Shown here: positions 1 to 8,618 of the stretch, in pieces | Layout: each line of letters begins with the position of its first letter | Numbering within the stretch: the first letter of the stretch is position 1 | Assembly: GCF_001591005.1 (NCBI RefSeq) | Contig: NZ_BCTY01000017.1 | Location: 1 to 61,922, forward strand | DNA: 61,922 nucleotides | Reading direction: 5' to 3' | DNA from: Sphingomonas sanguinis NBRC 13937 | Lineage (GTDB): Bacteria > Pseudomonadota > Alphaproteobacteria > Sphingomonadales > Sphingomonadaceae | The notes under the pieces: generated by a model | Databases searched by the model: none | What the model was told of the DNA's origin: nothing | Seen by the model: only the letters and a program-made list of their open reading frames with translations | Made by a program: the position numbers and the translations under genes

Positions 1-702
1 TTAGGCACATCGGCCGCGCTGGCCTACAGCCGGTGGGAGATGTGGCCTCTTGCCGTTGTCGGCCTGCTCCTGTCCGTCTGCTGGCTTGTCGCCGACGGGA
101 TGGACGGGATGATTGCGCGGGCCACGGGCACAGCCAGTCCGCTGGGACGCGCGCTGGACGGGTTGTGCGACCATGGCGTTTTCGTCCTCATCTATGTTTC
201 GCTGGCCGTCTCCATCGGCACGTTGGAAGCCTGGGCCTTGGCGGTCGCCGCAGGCATCGCACATATGGTCCAATCCAATATGTACGAGAGCGAGCGAGCC
301 CGCTTTCACCGGCGCCGGAATGCGGTGGCGACGATCGCCAGCCCTGCACCCAGCCGCAATCCGCTTGTCCAGCTTTATGATCATTGCTGGGGATTATTGG
401 ACCGGGTTGCCGCGCGGTTCGACCACGCGCTGGCGCGGCACCAATCGCCCGCTGAGCTTGCGGCAAGATATGCCACCCTGGCCGTCAGGCCGATGCGGCT
501 GATGAGCCTGCTGTCCGCCAATGTCCGGGTCTATGCCATTTTCCTTGCCTGCCTTTTCAGCAATCCACGCCTCTTTTGGTGGTTTGAGCTCATCCCGCTG
601 AACATCATCCTCATCGTTGGACTTTTCCAGCATCGCACCGTCGAAAATCGTTTCACAGTGCCGGAAAATCATTTTCCATATAGAGAAGGAATCAAGAAGT
701 AA
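1..702 (+). CDS. CDP-alcohol phosphatidyltransferase family membrane protein (5' partial)
   Basis: The frame is open from the first base, so the start lies upstream of the window. The family signature D-x2-D-G-x2-A-R-x8-G-x3-D-x3-D is visible as DGMDGMIAR followed by GRALDGLCD, which supplies the metal-binding aspartates. Hydrophobic segments flank it. The family transfers a phospho-alcohol from a CDP-linked donor inside the membrane. The stop codon overlaps the start of the inositol-phosphate synthase gene by one base (TAATG), so the two are translationally coupled. With a nucleotidyltransferase in the same operon, the donor may be CDP-inositol and the acceptor a lipid alcohol; that assignment is inferred from context. 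Confidence 0.85.
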   Translation, partial: LGTSAALAYSRWEMWPLAVVGLLLSVCWLVADGMDGMIARATGTASPLGRALDGLCDHGVFVLIYVSLAVSIGTLEAWALAVAAGIAHMVQSNMYESERARFHRRRNAVATIASPAPSRNPLVQLYDHCWGLLDRVAARFDHALARHQSPAELAARYATLAVRPMRLMSLLSANVRVYAIFLACLFSNPRLFWWFELIPLNIILIVGLFQHRTVENRFTVPENHFPYREGIKK

Positions 703-1799
703 TGCCGGCCATCAATATTGCCATCGTAGGGGTGGGCAACTGTGCCAGCTCTCTCGTGCAGGGGCTTTCCTATTATCGCGAGGGCGCAAATGATACGGTC
801 GGGCTCATGCATTGGGACTTGGGCGGGTATAAGCCGACCGATATCCATGTCGTAGCTGCTTGGGATATTGACCAGCGAAAAGTCGGCAAGGACGTAGCGG
901 AAGCAATTTTCGCCAAGCCCAACTGCACCACCGTCTTTTGCGAAACCGTGCCTCTCACGGGGACCAAGGTGCAGATGGGGCATGTTCTTGACGGCGTCGC
1001 CGAACATATGTCGGAATATGACGACCATCGGACATTCCTGCTCGCGGGTGAGAAGGAGGCCTCCAAGGCGGAAGTGGTAGCCGCCCTGCGCGAGACCAAG
1101 ACCGATGTGCTGATGAACTATCTGCCGGTGGGTTCGCAGGCCGCCAGTGAGTTCTACGCCGAATGCGCGCTCGAGGCGGGTGTGGCGTTCGTGAACAACA
1201 TTCCCGTATTCATCGCCAGTGACCCCATATGGGCGGACCGCTTCACCAAGGCTGGTGTCCCGATCATCGGCGACGACATTAAGGCGCAGCTCGGCGCCAC
1301 CATCGTTCACCGCGTGCTCACCGATCTATTCGCCAAGCGGGGCGTCAAGCTGGAGCGGACCTACCAGCTTAATACCGGCGGCAACACCGACTTCCTCAAC
1401 ATGTCCAATCATCGCCGCCTTGCCTCGAAGAAAATCTCGAAGACCGAGGCGGTGCAGTCGGTCGCTGCGGAGCGGCTGCACGACGACAATGTTCATATCG
1501 GCCCGTCCGACTATGTACCTTGGCAAAATGACAACAAGATCTGCTTCCTGCGGATGGAAGGGACGATGTTCGGCGGTGTACCGATGAACCTGGAGTTGCG
1601 CCTGTCCGTCGAGGACAGCCCGAACAGTGCGGGCGTCGCCATCGATATGATCCGGTGCGCCAAGCTGGCAAAGGATCGCGGCCTGGCCGGGCCGATCGAC
1701 GCGGCGTCGGCGTATTTCTGCAAGCATCCGCGTATTCAGATGACCGATGACCTTGCGGCGCAGGCGGTCGACGAGTTCATTGCCGTAGCGGCCGAATGA
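702..1799 (+). CDS. ino1: Inositol-3-phosphate synthase
   Basis: This 365-residue protein matches the compact actinobacterial/archaeal type of myo-inositol-phosphate synthase. An N-terminal Rossmann glycine loop (GVGNCASSLVQG, residues about 10-21) is followed by AAWDIDQRKVGKD, and the LNTGGNTDFLNM and SDYVPWQNDNK segments typical of the family occur in the second half. The enzyme converts glucose 6-phosphate to inositol 3-phosphate using NAD. It is the middle gene of a three-gene operon with overlaps at both ends (TAATG upstream, ATGA downstream). It would supply the inositol phosphate that the downstream nucleotidyltransferase activates. Confidence 0.93.
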   Translation: MPAINIAIVGVGNCASSLVQGLSYYREGANDTVGLMHWDLGGYKPTDIHVVAAWDIDQRKVGKDVAEAIFAKPNCTTVFCETVPLTGTKVQMGHVLDGVAEHMSEYDDHRTFLLAGEKEASKAEVVAALRETKTDVLMNYLPVGSQAASEFYAECALEAGVAFVNNIPVFIASDPIWADRFTKAGVPIIGDDIKAQLGATIVHRVLTDLFAKRGVKLERTYQLNTGGNTDFLNMSNHRRLASKKISKTEAVQSVAAERLHDDNVHIGPSDYVPWQNDNKICFLRMEGTMFGGVPMNLELRLSVEDSPNSAGVAIDMIRCAKLAKDRGLAGPIDAASAYFCKHPRIQMTDDLAAQAVDEFIAVAAE

Positions 1800-2518
1800 T
1801 CGAAACCGGTATCGTTCTCGCGGCAGGCGAAGGCTCACGCCTTCGCGCTGTCGCCCCGCTCAAGCCGCTCTGCTGCGTGGCCGGGCGGACGCTGCTTGCC
1901 CATGCCGTGTCCGGCATGGCGCAGGCGGGGCTGGCGCGAACAGTCGTGGTCGTCGGCTATGAGGCGGAGACGATCGAAGCCTATGTCGCGGCCGAAGACT
2001 GGCCGATCACAGTCGAAACCGTCCGGGTAGAAAATTATCGCTATCCCAACGGCTCTTCGTTGCTCGCAGCGGAACCATTGCTGTACGGTGAGGAGGCGAT
2101 CCTCGCGATGTGCGACCATCTCGTCGAACCGGAATTTTATCGGCGAATGGCTCATGCCGATACGGGTGGCGGCGCATCGCTCGGGATCGACCGTCGGATC
2201 GATCACGATTGGATCGATCTTGACGATGTGACGTGTGCTCAGACGGATGGCGACCGCTTAATCAGCATAGGCAAGGGCCTCGCGGTATATGATTGCTTCG
2301 ATACGGGTGTCTTCGCTGTTGGCAAGGGCCTGTTTGACGCACTCCGGGGATTGGAAAAGCCCTCTCTGACCGAAGGAATGCGGCGCCTGACATCCGACCG
2401 TACTGCTGGCATCCGCGATTGCAGCGATCTTGGATGGATTGATGTTGACGATGAGCGGGCATGGCGCATTGCAGAAACGTGGCTCACCACAAGTATTCTC
2501 AGCACAGGCGACACTTAA
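1796..2518 (+). CDS. NTP-transferase, probable inositol-1-phosphate cytidylyltransferase
   Basis: The 240-residue protein begins with the nucleotidyltransferase signature GIVLAAGEGSRL (residues 5-16), with Lys23 in PLKPL and NGSSLLAA at about 85-92, followed by CDH at 106-108, the usual metal-binding region. The NGSSLLAA/CDH arrangement resembles the cytidylyltransferase domain of archaeal IPCT-DIPPS proteins. Its start overlaps the stop of ino1 (ATGA). Together the three genes could run glucose-6-P to inositol-3-P to CDP-inositol to an inositol phospholipid. A choline- or sugar-phosphate nucleotidyltransferase is the alternative; the substrate is inferred from the neighbours. Confidence 0.75.
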   Translation: MIETGIVLAAGEGSRLRAVAPLKPLCCVAGRTLLAHAVSGMAQAGLARTVVVVGYEAETIEAYVAAEDWPITVETVRVENYRYPNGSSLLAAEPLLYGEEAILAMCDHLVEPEFYRRMAHADTGGGASLGIDRRIDHDWIDLDDVTCAQTDGDRLISIGKGLAVYDCFDTGVFAVGKGLFDALRGLEKPSLTEGMRRLTSDRTAGIRDCSDLGWIDVDDERAWRIAETWLTTSILSTGDT

Positions 2519-3146
2519 AATAAGTGCGAATAGCAGTCCCGCCAAGACGCCTTCCACATTATGCCTATAACAGAATAGCATTGAAGTATGAGCGCAGGAT
2601 ATTTGGATATTCTGCGCTAATCATCGAAGCTGGGATTGTCTATCTATTTGCAAAGCTTGGGGCTCTTATAATGCAGGGGTCAGGGGGAGTTCAGCTTGGC
2701 ACCTTCCATTATATTTAGACGTTCGGCCCGGCATATGTGAGCGACATCATCTGGTTGTAAGCTGCCGTGCCTGAAATGCCGAAAGCATGACCCAGAAGCG
2801 GTCATCCAGAGCGTGCGAGGCTCACCTCGGAAGCGGACGCTTGTTCAGGTACCGAGTATCCGAGCTCCCCACGTGCTCCGCCTCACTTTTCCGCCCGAAA
2901 GCCCGCTGTCGAACTGCTGCGGCCCAAACAGGCGGGGCAGTAAGCGAGCTATGTTTCTGTCCCCACTCAAGTGCTCGACGAACGAGAGAGGCGCTTGATC
3001 GGGTGCCGTTAAACGAAGAGCTCACGCTTGAGCGTAGCGATCTGCTATCGTGCGCAGGCATGCATTGTCGGACGCTTTGACGGACGAGCGCCTGCTCCGA
3101 TCACACGTGGTCGGCTGGCATGAAGCCACCTCACTAGGACGCTGCC
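2519..3146. other. Intergenic stretch with no convincing gene
   Basis: Short open frames at 2524-2718 and 2787-3080 have no recognisable motif, no good ribosome site and composition unlike neighbouring genes. I see no tRNA, strong terminator or repeat here. Confidence 0.5.
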
Positions 3147-3914
3147 ATGGCAAACGGTTTGAGCGAATGGCGCTCTACAATAGCGGAATGCTGGCGCGAT
3201 CCCGCTCGAATGTGGCAACTCGCTTTAAAGGGCTCCGGTACTGTCGAGAAGTTTGGACTGCTGCTTACACCGCTCTTCATGACACCGTCCGGATATCGAG
3301 GGCAGATCAAGTCCGGCGGAATAGCTGGACTCGTCCGACTTTGGACTGCGGCGGGGCTCTGGGTCGTGGCCATGAACATGATGATCTCGCCGACCGTGCA
3401 GAAAGTGGAAGCGGGCGTCGCCAAGCTGGGAACGGCGGCAGGCTACTGGGACCCCATGTTCAACGGCAAGGCTGCCAGCGGACTGCTGCTGGCGTCCTCG
3501 TTCGCGATATTCGGCATCGTTGCAGCGATGCGCTGGCTGGTCCCATGGGTCGCCCTTGCGCTTGAGACAGCCTTCGGAAGCTCGAGTACCAACCCGCCCC
3601 CGTTTGGCTATCACGTTACCCAGACCGCTGGCGAAATCTCCGCGCTTGCGGTACTGATCTCCGCGTTGATCTATTCCGTCAAGCCGCTCAATGCCCCCGT
3701 TTGGTCGTGGCTACGGAACGACGGCACGCTTCAGTGCATCGCTGTGCTGACGTTCTCGGTAATCTTCTTTTTATGCGTGCATTTGAAGAGCCGGACCCGC
3801 GCGGTTACCTCGAAGGAGATTTACGGAAAGGTCTGGAAGGCAGCCGCGTACGAACTTGGCATTTCTGCCGCTCTCCTCTTCGGGATGACGCTGGTGGCGT
3901 GCGCTTTGAGATGA
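3147..3914 (+). CDS. Hypothetical multi-pass membrane protein
   Basis: This 255-residue protein is not recognised. An amphipathic N-terminus (MANGLSEWRSTIAECW) is followed by about five hydrophobic segments, near residues 60-80, 105-135, 150-175, 195-215 and 235-253. Charged loops include SKEIYGKVWKAA near the C-terminus. The layout recalls small Yip1-like inner-membrane proteins, but no diagnostic motif is present. It stands alone, 90 bases upstream of the left end of the IS66 element, and is intact, so the insertion did not disrupt it. Confidence 0.65.
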   Translation: MANGLSEWRSTIAECWRDPARMWQLALKGSGTVEKFGLLLTPLFMTPSGYRGQIKSGGIAGLVRLWTAAGLWVVAMNMMISPTVQKVEAGVAKLGTAAGYWDPMFNGKAASGLLLASSFAIFGIVAAMRWLVPWVALALETAFGSSSTNPPPFGYHVTQTAGEISALAVLISALIYSVKPLNAPVWSWLRNDGTLQCIAVLTFSVIFFLCVHLKSRTRAVTSKEIYGKVWKAAAYELGISAALLFGMTLVACALR

Positions 3915-3996
3915 TCAAGCGCCCTCCTCCGTTGCCAGCCTCTCCAAGACGTTGAGCGAAACGCTGCCAAGGCGCGACGATGAGTCCGACTAGGCC

Positions 3997-4004
3997 GGCG
4001 CGGC
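3997..4004. repeat. IS66 target-site duplication, left copy
   Basis: The 8-mer GGCGCGGC directly precedes the left terminal repeat and recurs exactly at 7068-7075 after the right end. Eight bases is the standard duplication length for IS66-family elements. Confidence 0.93.
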
Positions 4005-4101
4005 GTAAGCGTGGTCAGCAGGCCGCCTTGCGGTAGCGCTGGCTGTCAGGATGCTTGTCGCCTTTGACGAGGGCGCGGGCGGTGCGGGAAGTTATCGGTT
4101 C

Positions 4102-4139
4102 TACGACTGGTCATACGAGCGCTCGTATGACCAGTCGTA
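4102..4139. repeat. Perfect 38-bp palindrome at the tnpA start
   Basis: The two 19-base arms (4102-4120 and 4121-4139) are exact reverse complements with no spacer. The last base is the A of the tnpA ATG at 4139. Such a structure could form a hairpin in the tnpA leader mRNA that hides the start, or act as an operator or cruciform. Confidence 0.9.
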
Positions 4140-4492
4140 TGGAAGTCGTTGGCCGTATGTCTGGTCGACGGCGATGGTCGGACACGGAGAAGCTGGAGAT
4201 CCTGGCGGAGGCGTTCCGGCCGGGGGTGCGGGTTTGCGACGTCATCGCGCATCGCGAGGTATCGAGCAGCCTGATCTACACGTGGCGCAAGCAATTGCGT
4301 GAAGGCAAGCTGGCGGGCGTCGTGCCTTCGTTGCCGGTGTTCGCCGAGGTACAGGTTGCTGAGCCAGCACCGCAGATGGCGGCATGTTCCCCGGGGCTCA
4401 TCCATATCGAGCTGCCGGATGGCGTGCGGGTGAGCGTCGATGCGCATGTGGATGCAGGCGCACTGGCACGGGTGCTGTCGGTGCTGCGATGA
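4139..4492 (+). CDS. tnpA: IS66 family accessory protein TnpA
   Basis: This 117-residue protein has the helix-turn-helix expected of IS66 Orf1: RRRWSDTEKLEILAEAF, then VCDVIAHREVSSSLIYTWRKQ. I place the start at ATG 4139 because family members begin a few residues before the RRRWS motif; the frame stays open upstream to 4055. The stop overlaps the tnpB start (ATGA, 4489-4492). In this family TnpA and TnpB are needed for transposition together with the catalytic TnpC. The start codon is buried at the edge of the 38-bp palindrome. Confidence 0.9.
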   Translation: MEVVGRMSGRRRWSDTEKLEILAEAFRPGVRVCDVIAHREVSSSLIYTWRKQLREGKLAGVVPSLPVFAEVQVAEPAPQMAACSPGLIHIELPDGVRVSVDAHVDAGALARVLSVLR

Positions 4493-4836
4493 GCCCGGTG
4501 CCGTTGCCGACGCGGGTGTTCCTGGCATGCGGCATGACCGATATGCGCAAGGGGTTCGATGGTTTGGCGGTGCTGGTGCAGCAGGTGCTGGTGCAGAACC
4601 CGCATTCCGGAGCGTTGTTCGCGTTCCGCGGCAAGCGCGGTCATCTGGTCAAGCTGCTGTGGTTCGATGGGCAAGGCCTGTGCCTGTTCTCGAAGCGGCT
4701 CGACCGGGGCCGCTTCGGCTGGCCGGTGACCGCGACCGGCACGGTGACGCTGACCCCAGCGCAATTGTCGATGCTGCTGGAGGGCATCGACTGGCGACGC
4801 CCCGAGCGGACGTTCACGCCGACGCTGGCGGGCTGA
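4489..4836 (+). CDS. tnpB: IS66 family accessory protein TnpB
   Basis: This 115-residue protein is a textbook IS66 Orf2: MTDMRKGFDGLAVLVQ, then LFAFRGKRGHLVKLLWFDGQGLCLFSKRL, then FGWP. Length equals the family norm. The start overlaps the tnpA stop by four bases. The next gene, tnpC, begins 61 bases downstream. It has no catalytic motif and acts as an accessory protein in transposition. Confidence 0.95.
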   Translation: MSPVPLPTRVFLACGMTDMRKGFDGLAVLVQQVLVQNPHSGALFAFRGKRGHLVKLLWFDGQGLCLFSKRLDRGRFGWPVTATGTVTLTPAQLSMLLEGIDWRRPERTFTPTLAG

Positions 4837-4897
4837 GAACGGCGGTTTTGCGCCACTTTCTCTCGCCCGTTGCCATGCAATCTGCTATGAAATCCGG

Positions 4898-6442
4898 GTG
4901 TCGGAAGCGCCCGTTTCCCCTGTTGATGCCACCGCGCGGATCGCCGCGCTGGAGGCTTCGCTCGCCCGGGCCAATGCCGCTCTGGCCGCCCGCGACCTGC
5001 TTATCGATACGCTGCGCGAACAGATCGCGCGGCTGCGGCGCATGCAATTCGGCGCCTCGTCCGAGAAGCTCGGCCGCGAGATCGAGCAACTCGAACTGGC
5101 GCTGGAAGAACTCGAGACGGAGCGCGACGCGCCTGTACCCGAGGCAAGCATCCCTGGCGTGGCGGTTCGGCCGGTGCCCGTCCGCAGTCTGCCCGGACAT
5201 CTGCCGCGCGAGGAGGTCATCCATGAGCCGGCGTCGGGTACCTGCACCTGCCCGGACTGTGGCGGTGCATTGCGCGTGCTCGGCTCGGACACGCACGAGA
5301 TGCTCGACATCGTGCCGGTGCGCTGGCGCGTCGTGCGCAACGTCCGCCCCAAATACAGTTGCCGGGTATGCGAGAGGATCATCCAGGCTCCCGCGCCGGT
5401 CAGCGCCGTCGCACGTGGCAAGGCGACCTTCGCGACACTGGCCCATATCGTCGTCTCCAAGTTCGACCACCATTTGCCGCTATACCGCCAGGCCGAGATG
5501 ATGGCCGCGCAAGGGCTCGACATCGACCGCTCGACGCTGGTGGGCTGGACCGGACAGGCCGCAGTGCTCCTCGACCCTATCGTCACGCGCATCCGCGACG
5601 AAGTCCTCAAGGCCGACAAGATCCATGCCGACGACACGCCCGTGCCGGTGCTCGACCCCGGCCGGGGCAAGACCGCGACCGGGCGGTTGTGGGTGTACGC
5701 GGCCGACGACCAGGCGTCCGGCAGCACGGCGCCGCGCGCGATCTGGTATCGCTTCACGCCAGACCGAACCGCCGCGCACCCAACGTCCCATCTCGCCGGT
5801 TTCCGCGGCTTTCTACAGGCCGATGCCTATGCCGGTTATGACGGGCTGTATCGCAGCGGCGTCACCGAGGTCGCGTGCTGGGCACATTTCCGGCGCAAGG
5901 TCTTCGACCTGCACGAGCGGTCGCCCACGCCGCTGACCACCGACATACTCGAGCGTATCGGCACTCTTTACGCTGTCGAGGCCGAGGTTCGCGGCCAACC
6001 GCCCGACGTGCGATGTCGAGCCCGACAGGAGAAAAGTCGGCCGCTGGTCGACGCCTTGCGCGAGGTGCTCGACGCCAGCTTGTGCCGCCTGTCGTGCAGG
6101 TCCGACATGGCAAGGGCCATCGCCTATGGCACGAAGCGCTGGCCAGCGCTGTCGCGCTTCCTCGACGATGGCCGCTTGGAGATCGACAACAATATCGCGG
6201 AGCGTGCGCTGCGCGGTGTCGCGGTCGGACGCCGCAACTGGCTGTTCGCCGGTTCGCGCGCAGGCGGCGAGCGGGCCGCGGCCATCTACACCGTCATCCA
6301 GACCTGCAAGGCCAACGGCGTCGACCCGCAGGCCTATATCGCCGACGTCATCGCCAAAGTCGCGGGCGACTGGCCTGCCAGCCGCTGGGACGAACTCATG
6401 CCATGGAACTGGGCTCACGAACCTGTCAAACTGGCGGCATGA
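4898..6442 (+). CDS. tnpC: IS66 family transposase TnpC
   Basis: The 514-residue catalytic transposase starts at GTG 4898. An N-terminal coiled coil (about 14-75, with the LRRMQFGASSEKL signature) is followed by a zinc-binding segment (C116, C118, C121 and C155, C158) and the DDE domain. Candidate acidic residues are D245/D246 in HADDTP, D309 in QADAYAGYD and E435 in NNIAERALR. The C-terminal NWLFAGSRAGGERAA block is standard. No truncation or frameshift is seen. The stop overlaps the passenger gene start (ATGA). Confidence 0.96.
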   Translation: MSEAPVSPVDATARIAALEASLARANAALAARDLLIDTLREQIARLRRMQFGASSEKLGREIEQLELALEELETERDAPVPEASIPGVAVRPVPVRSLPGHLPREEVIHEPASGTCTCPDCGGALRVLGSDTHEMLDIVPVRWRVVRNVRPKYSCRVCERIIQAPAPVSAVARGKATFATLAHIVVSKFDHHLPLYRQAEMMAAQGLDIDRSTLVGWTGQAAVLLDPIVTRIRDEVLKADKIHADDTPVPVLDPGRGKTATGRLWVYAADDQASGSTAPRAIWYRFTPDRTAAHPTSHLAGFRGFLQADAYAGYDGLYRSGVTEVACWAHFRRKVFDLHERSPTPLTTDILERIGTLYAVEAEVRGQPPDVRCRARQEKSRPLVDALREVLDASLCRLSCRSDMARAIAYGTKRWPALSRFLDDGRLEIDNNIAERALRGVAVGRRNWLFAGSRAGGERAAAIYTVIQTCKANGVDPQAYIADVIAKVAGDWPASRWDELMPWNWAHEPVKLAA

Positions 6443-7080
6443 GCGCCGAGACCATCGCCCGCCTGCATATCGTCCTGGACGACATCGAACCCACCATCTG
6501 GCGCCGGGTTGACGTGCCGGTCACCGCCAGCCTTAAGATGCTCCACGACATCATCCAGGCCGCGATGGGTTGGGAAGACTACCACCTCTGGCATTTCGAG
6601 GCCGGCAATCGGCGATACGGCATCCCCGACCCGATGTGGCCGGAGAGCGGCATGACTGCTGCAAAGAACGTGAAGCTCGCGACGCTCATCGACCGGGGCG
6701 TGCGGGAGCTCGTCTACACCTACGACATGGGTGACGACTGGCGGCACACCATCACGCTCGAGACGGTCGGTCCCGGTGAACCCGACGTCAAATATCCGCG
6801 CTTCGTCGATGGCGCCCGGCGCTGCCCGCCCGAGGATGTCGGCGGCTTGCCCGGTTTCGAGATGTTCCTCGATGCCATGGCGGACCCCAGTCACGAGGAA
6901 CACGACCGCTTACGTGAATGGTATGGCGGACCCTACAACGCCGACGACATCGACGAACGCTTCACTCGACGTGCCGTCGCCGCCATCGCCATCCGCCGAC
7001 ACGCCGGCAAACTCGCCTACCAGAAAAGCCGCGCTCAACAACAAGGCGGCCTACTGGCCACGCTTACGGCGCGGCCGTGA
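6439..7080 (+). CDS. pRiA4b ORF-3 family passenger protein of the IS66 element
   Basis: The 213-residue protein begins at ATG 6439, overlapping the tnpC stop. It matches the plasmid pRiA4b ORF-3 family: RLHIVLDDIEPTIWRRV, then LHDIIQAAMGWEDYHLWHF, then YTYDMGDDWRHTITLE, and the PPEDVGGLPGFEMFLDAM block. The family's function is unknown, and IS66-like elements often carry it. The reading frame crosses the right terminal repeat: the element ends inside codon 7066-7068 and the last three sense codons plus stop come from the target duplication and flanking DNA. The C-terminal tail therefore depends on the insertion site. Confidence 0.9.
   Translation: MSAETIARLHIVLDDIEPTIWRRVDVPVTASLKMLHDIIQAAMGWEDYHLWHFEAGNRRYGIPDPMWPESGMTAAKNVKLATLIDRGVRELVYTYDMGDDWRHTITLETVGPGEPDVKYPRFVDGARRCPPEDVGGLPGFEMFLDAMADPSHEEHDRLREWYGGPYNADDIDERFTRRAVAAIAIRRHAGKLAYQKSRAQQQGGLLATLTARP
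7068..7075. repeat. IS66 target-site duplication, right copy
   Basis: GGCGCGGC directly follows the right end of the IS66 element and is identical to 3997-4004. Confidence 0.93.
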
Positions 7081-7393
7081 TGTCGGCTCTCTCAAAAGGC
7101 TCATACGGATTAAGGACCCAAATTCCGCCCCTCGACGCCGCTGTGACAAACCTAAGATCCGCCGTCCGTTCAGGCGAGTTTGCCCAGCTCCCACAACCCA
7201 GCCGGTCGTACGAGCGCATCGAAGCTAGCAATCAGCCCTTTCCAATAGGCAGGCATCAGCAGCACCGCAGCTCGCTTCGTCGCAAGATGTTCCAAGGACG
7301 ACAGAACAGAAATATTGAACCCGTACGAATATAACAATATTTTCATGAAATTGTCTACTTGTATGCGACCCGGGAGCGCTGCATTCATAAGCG
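7081..7393. other. Gap between the IS element and the export cluster
   Basis: No gene is convincing here. A minus-strand frame (7170-7544) runs back over the HlyD gene and has no recognisable motif. The last 100 bases before 7394 are distinctly AT-rich (around 7310-7365) and probably hold the promoter of the export cluster, but I cannot assign boxes with confidence. Confidence 0.45.
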
Positions 7394-8617
7394 ATGTTTC
7401 GACAGGAAGCGCAGCTCGCACAGAAGGACAGGTTACATGGCGATGTATCATTGGCACTGCCTGTGTCCTGGCAGCTAATCGGTTACGGTTTTCTATCATT
7501 GCTTGTAACAGCTGTCGTTTTTTTATTTCTTGGTTCTTATGCACGGGTGGAGACGGTCGGGGGACAGGTCGAACCCGATCTCGGTGCGGCCCAGATCGTT
7601 CCGTCCCGTGCTGGCATCATAACCGGCATTGCAGTGAAAGAAGGCGAGCGAGTATCGTCCTCAGCCCCGTTGGTATCGATCCGCGTCGAGGAGATGGAGC
7701 GAACCGGCGGCACCGGTCCAGCACAAGTGCTGACCGCCTTGGGCGAACAGGATGCCCAGCTTGCGGCACAGGAACGATCGACACTGTCCAGTGCCAGGGC
7801 GACACGCCAGCGGCTGGCGGCGCAAATCGGCGGCCTTCATGCCGAAATCGCCGCGCTGGACGAGCAGATCGCCACGCAGCGGAGCCTGGTCAATGTCGCA
7901 CAGGGAGATTACGATCGGTCGCAAACAATTGCGACCAAGGGATTCCTCAGTAGACGCGATCTTCAAGCGCGTGAGGAAACCCTGCTCGGTCGTCAGCAGC
8001 AACTCGCCAGTCTCGGCCAGGCGCGGGCCGACAAACAGGCCAGCCTCATGCAAGCGTCCCGCGCGATCGAGGAGGCGGGACGCACCGCACAGGCGACGGC
8101 GGCTGGTATCGCGGGCGACCGGGCCTCGGTCGCGCAGCGGCGGTTCGATGTGGAAGCCTCGCGTGGTTACACGCTGACCGCGCCGATCGCCGGCGTCGTC
8201 ACTGCGGTGACGGCGCGTATCGGGCAGCCCGCGCAGGGCAATGCGCCGTTAATGACGATCGTGCCGGCTGGCGCGAAACTCCAAGCCCAACTCTATGTGC
8301 CGACCCAGGCGGCTGGCTTCCTATCTGTCGGACAGGGAGTCCGCCTGCAGGTCGATGCTTTTCCCTATGAACGGTTCGGTTCGGTGCTGGCCACGGTAGA
8401 GCGGATCAGCTCGGCCGCTATCAACCGTACTAACGCCAACGGTCAATCCGAACCCGTCTACTTGGTCATCGCTGCCATCAAGGACCCGCGAATCTATGCG
8501 TTCGGTCGCTTTCATCGCCTGCAACCCGACATGACATTGACCGCGCGCATTGTCACTGAGAGACGGTCATTGGCGGAATGGCTGTTTGAGCCGATCCTTG
8601 CGGTACGGCGCCGCTGA
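7394..8617 (+). CDS. HlyD-family membrane fusion protein of a peptide exporter
   Basis: The 407-residue periplasmic adaptor has a short cytoplasmic N-terminus, one transmembrane helix (about 27-48, WQLIGYGFLSLLVTAVVFLF) and a biotinyl-lipoyl-like half motif (VPSRAGIITGIAVKEGERV). A long alpha-helical hairpin follows (about 110-245, rich in Gln, Ala and Arg), then the second lipoyl half (YTLTAPIAGVVTAVTARIGQ) and a beta-barrel. It lies one base upstream of the peptidase ABC exporter, as in bacteriocin export operons. The partner outer-membrane channel is not in the window. The ribosome site before ATG 7394 is weak. Confidence 0.9.
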   Translation: MFRQEAQLAQKDRLHGDVSLALPVSWQLIGYGFLSLLVTAVVFLFLGSYARVETVGGQVEPDLGAAQIVPSRAGIITGIAVKEGERVSSSAPLVSIRVEEMERTGGTGPAQVLTALGEQDAQLAAQERSTLSSARATRQRLAAQIGGLHAEIAALDEQIATQRSLVNVAQGDYDRSQTIATKGFLSRRDLQAREETLLGRQQQLASLGQARADKQASLMQASRAIEEAGRTAQATAAGIAGDRASVAQRRFDVEASRGYTLTAPIAGVVTAVTARIGQPAQGNAPLMTIVPAGAKLQAQLYVPTQAAGFLSVGQGVRLQVDAFPYERFGSVLATVERISSAAINRTNANGQSEPVYLVIAAIKDPRIYAFGRFHRLQPDMTLTARIVTERRSLAEWLFEPILAVRRR

Positions 8618-8618
8618 C

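Larger units (their letters stand above)
4005..7067 (+). mobile_element. Complete IS66-family insertion sequence with passenger gene
   Basis: The element is 3063 bp. The left end GTAAGCGTGGTCAGCAGGCC matches the inverted right end GTAAGCGTGGCCAGTAGGCC with two mismatches over the first 23 positions. It is bounded by the exact 8-bp duplication GGCGCGGC (3997-4004 and 7068-7075). It carries tnpA, tnpB, tnpC and a fourth frame of the pRiA4b ORF-3 family, all on the plus strand with stop/start overlaps or short gaps. All frames are open, so it is probably competent to move, and the clean duplication suggests insertion in place. Confidence 0.95.
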
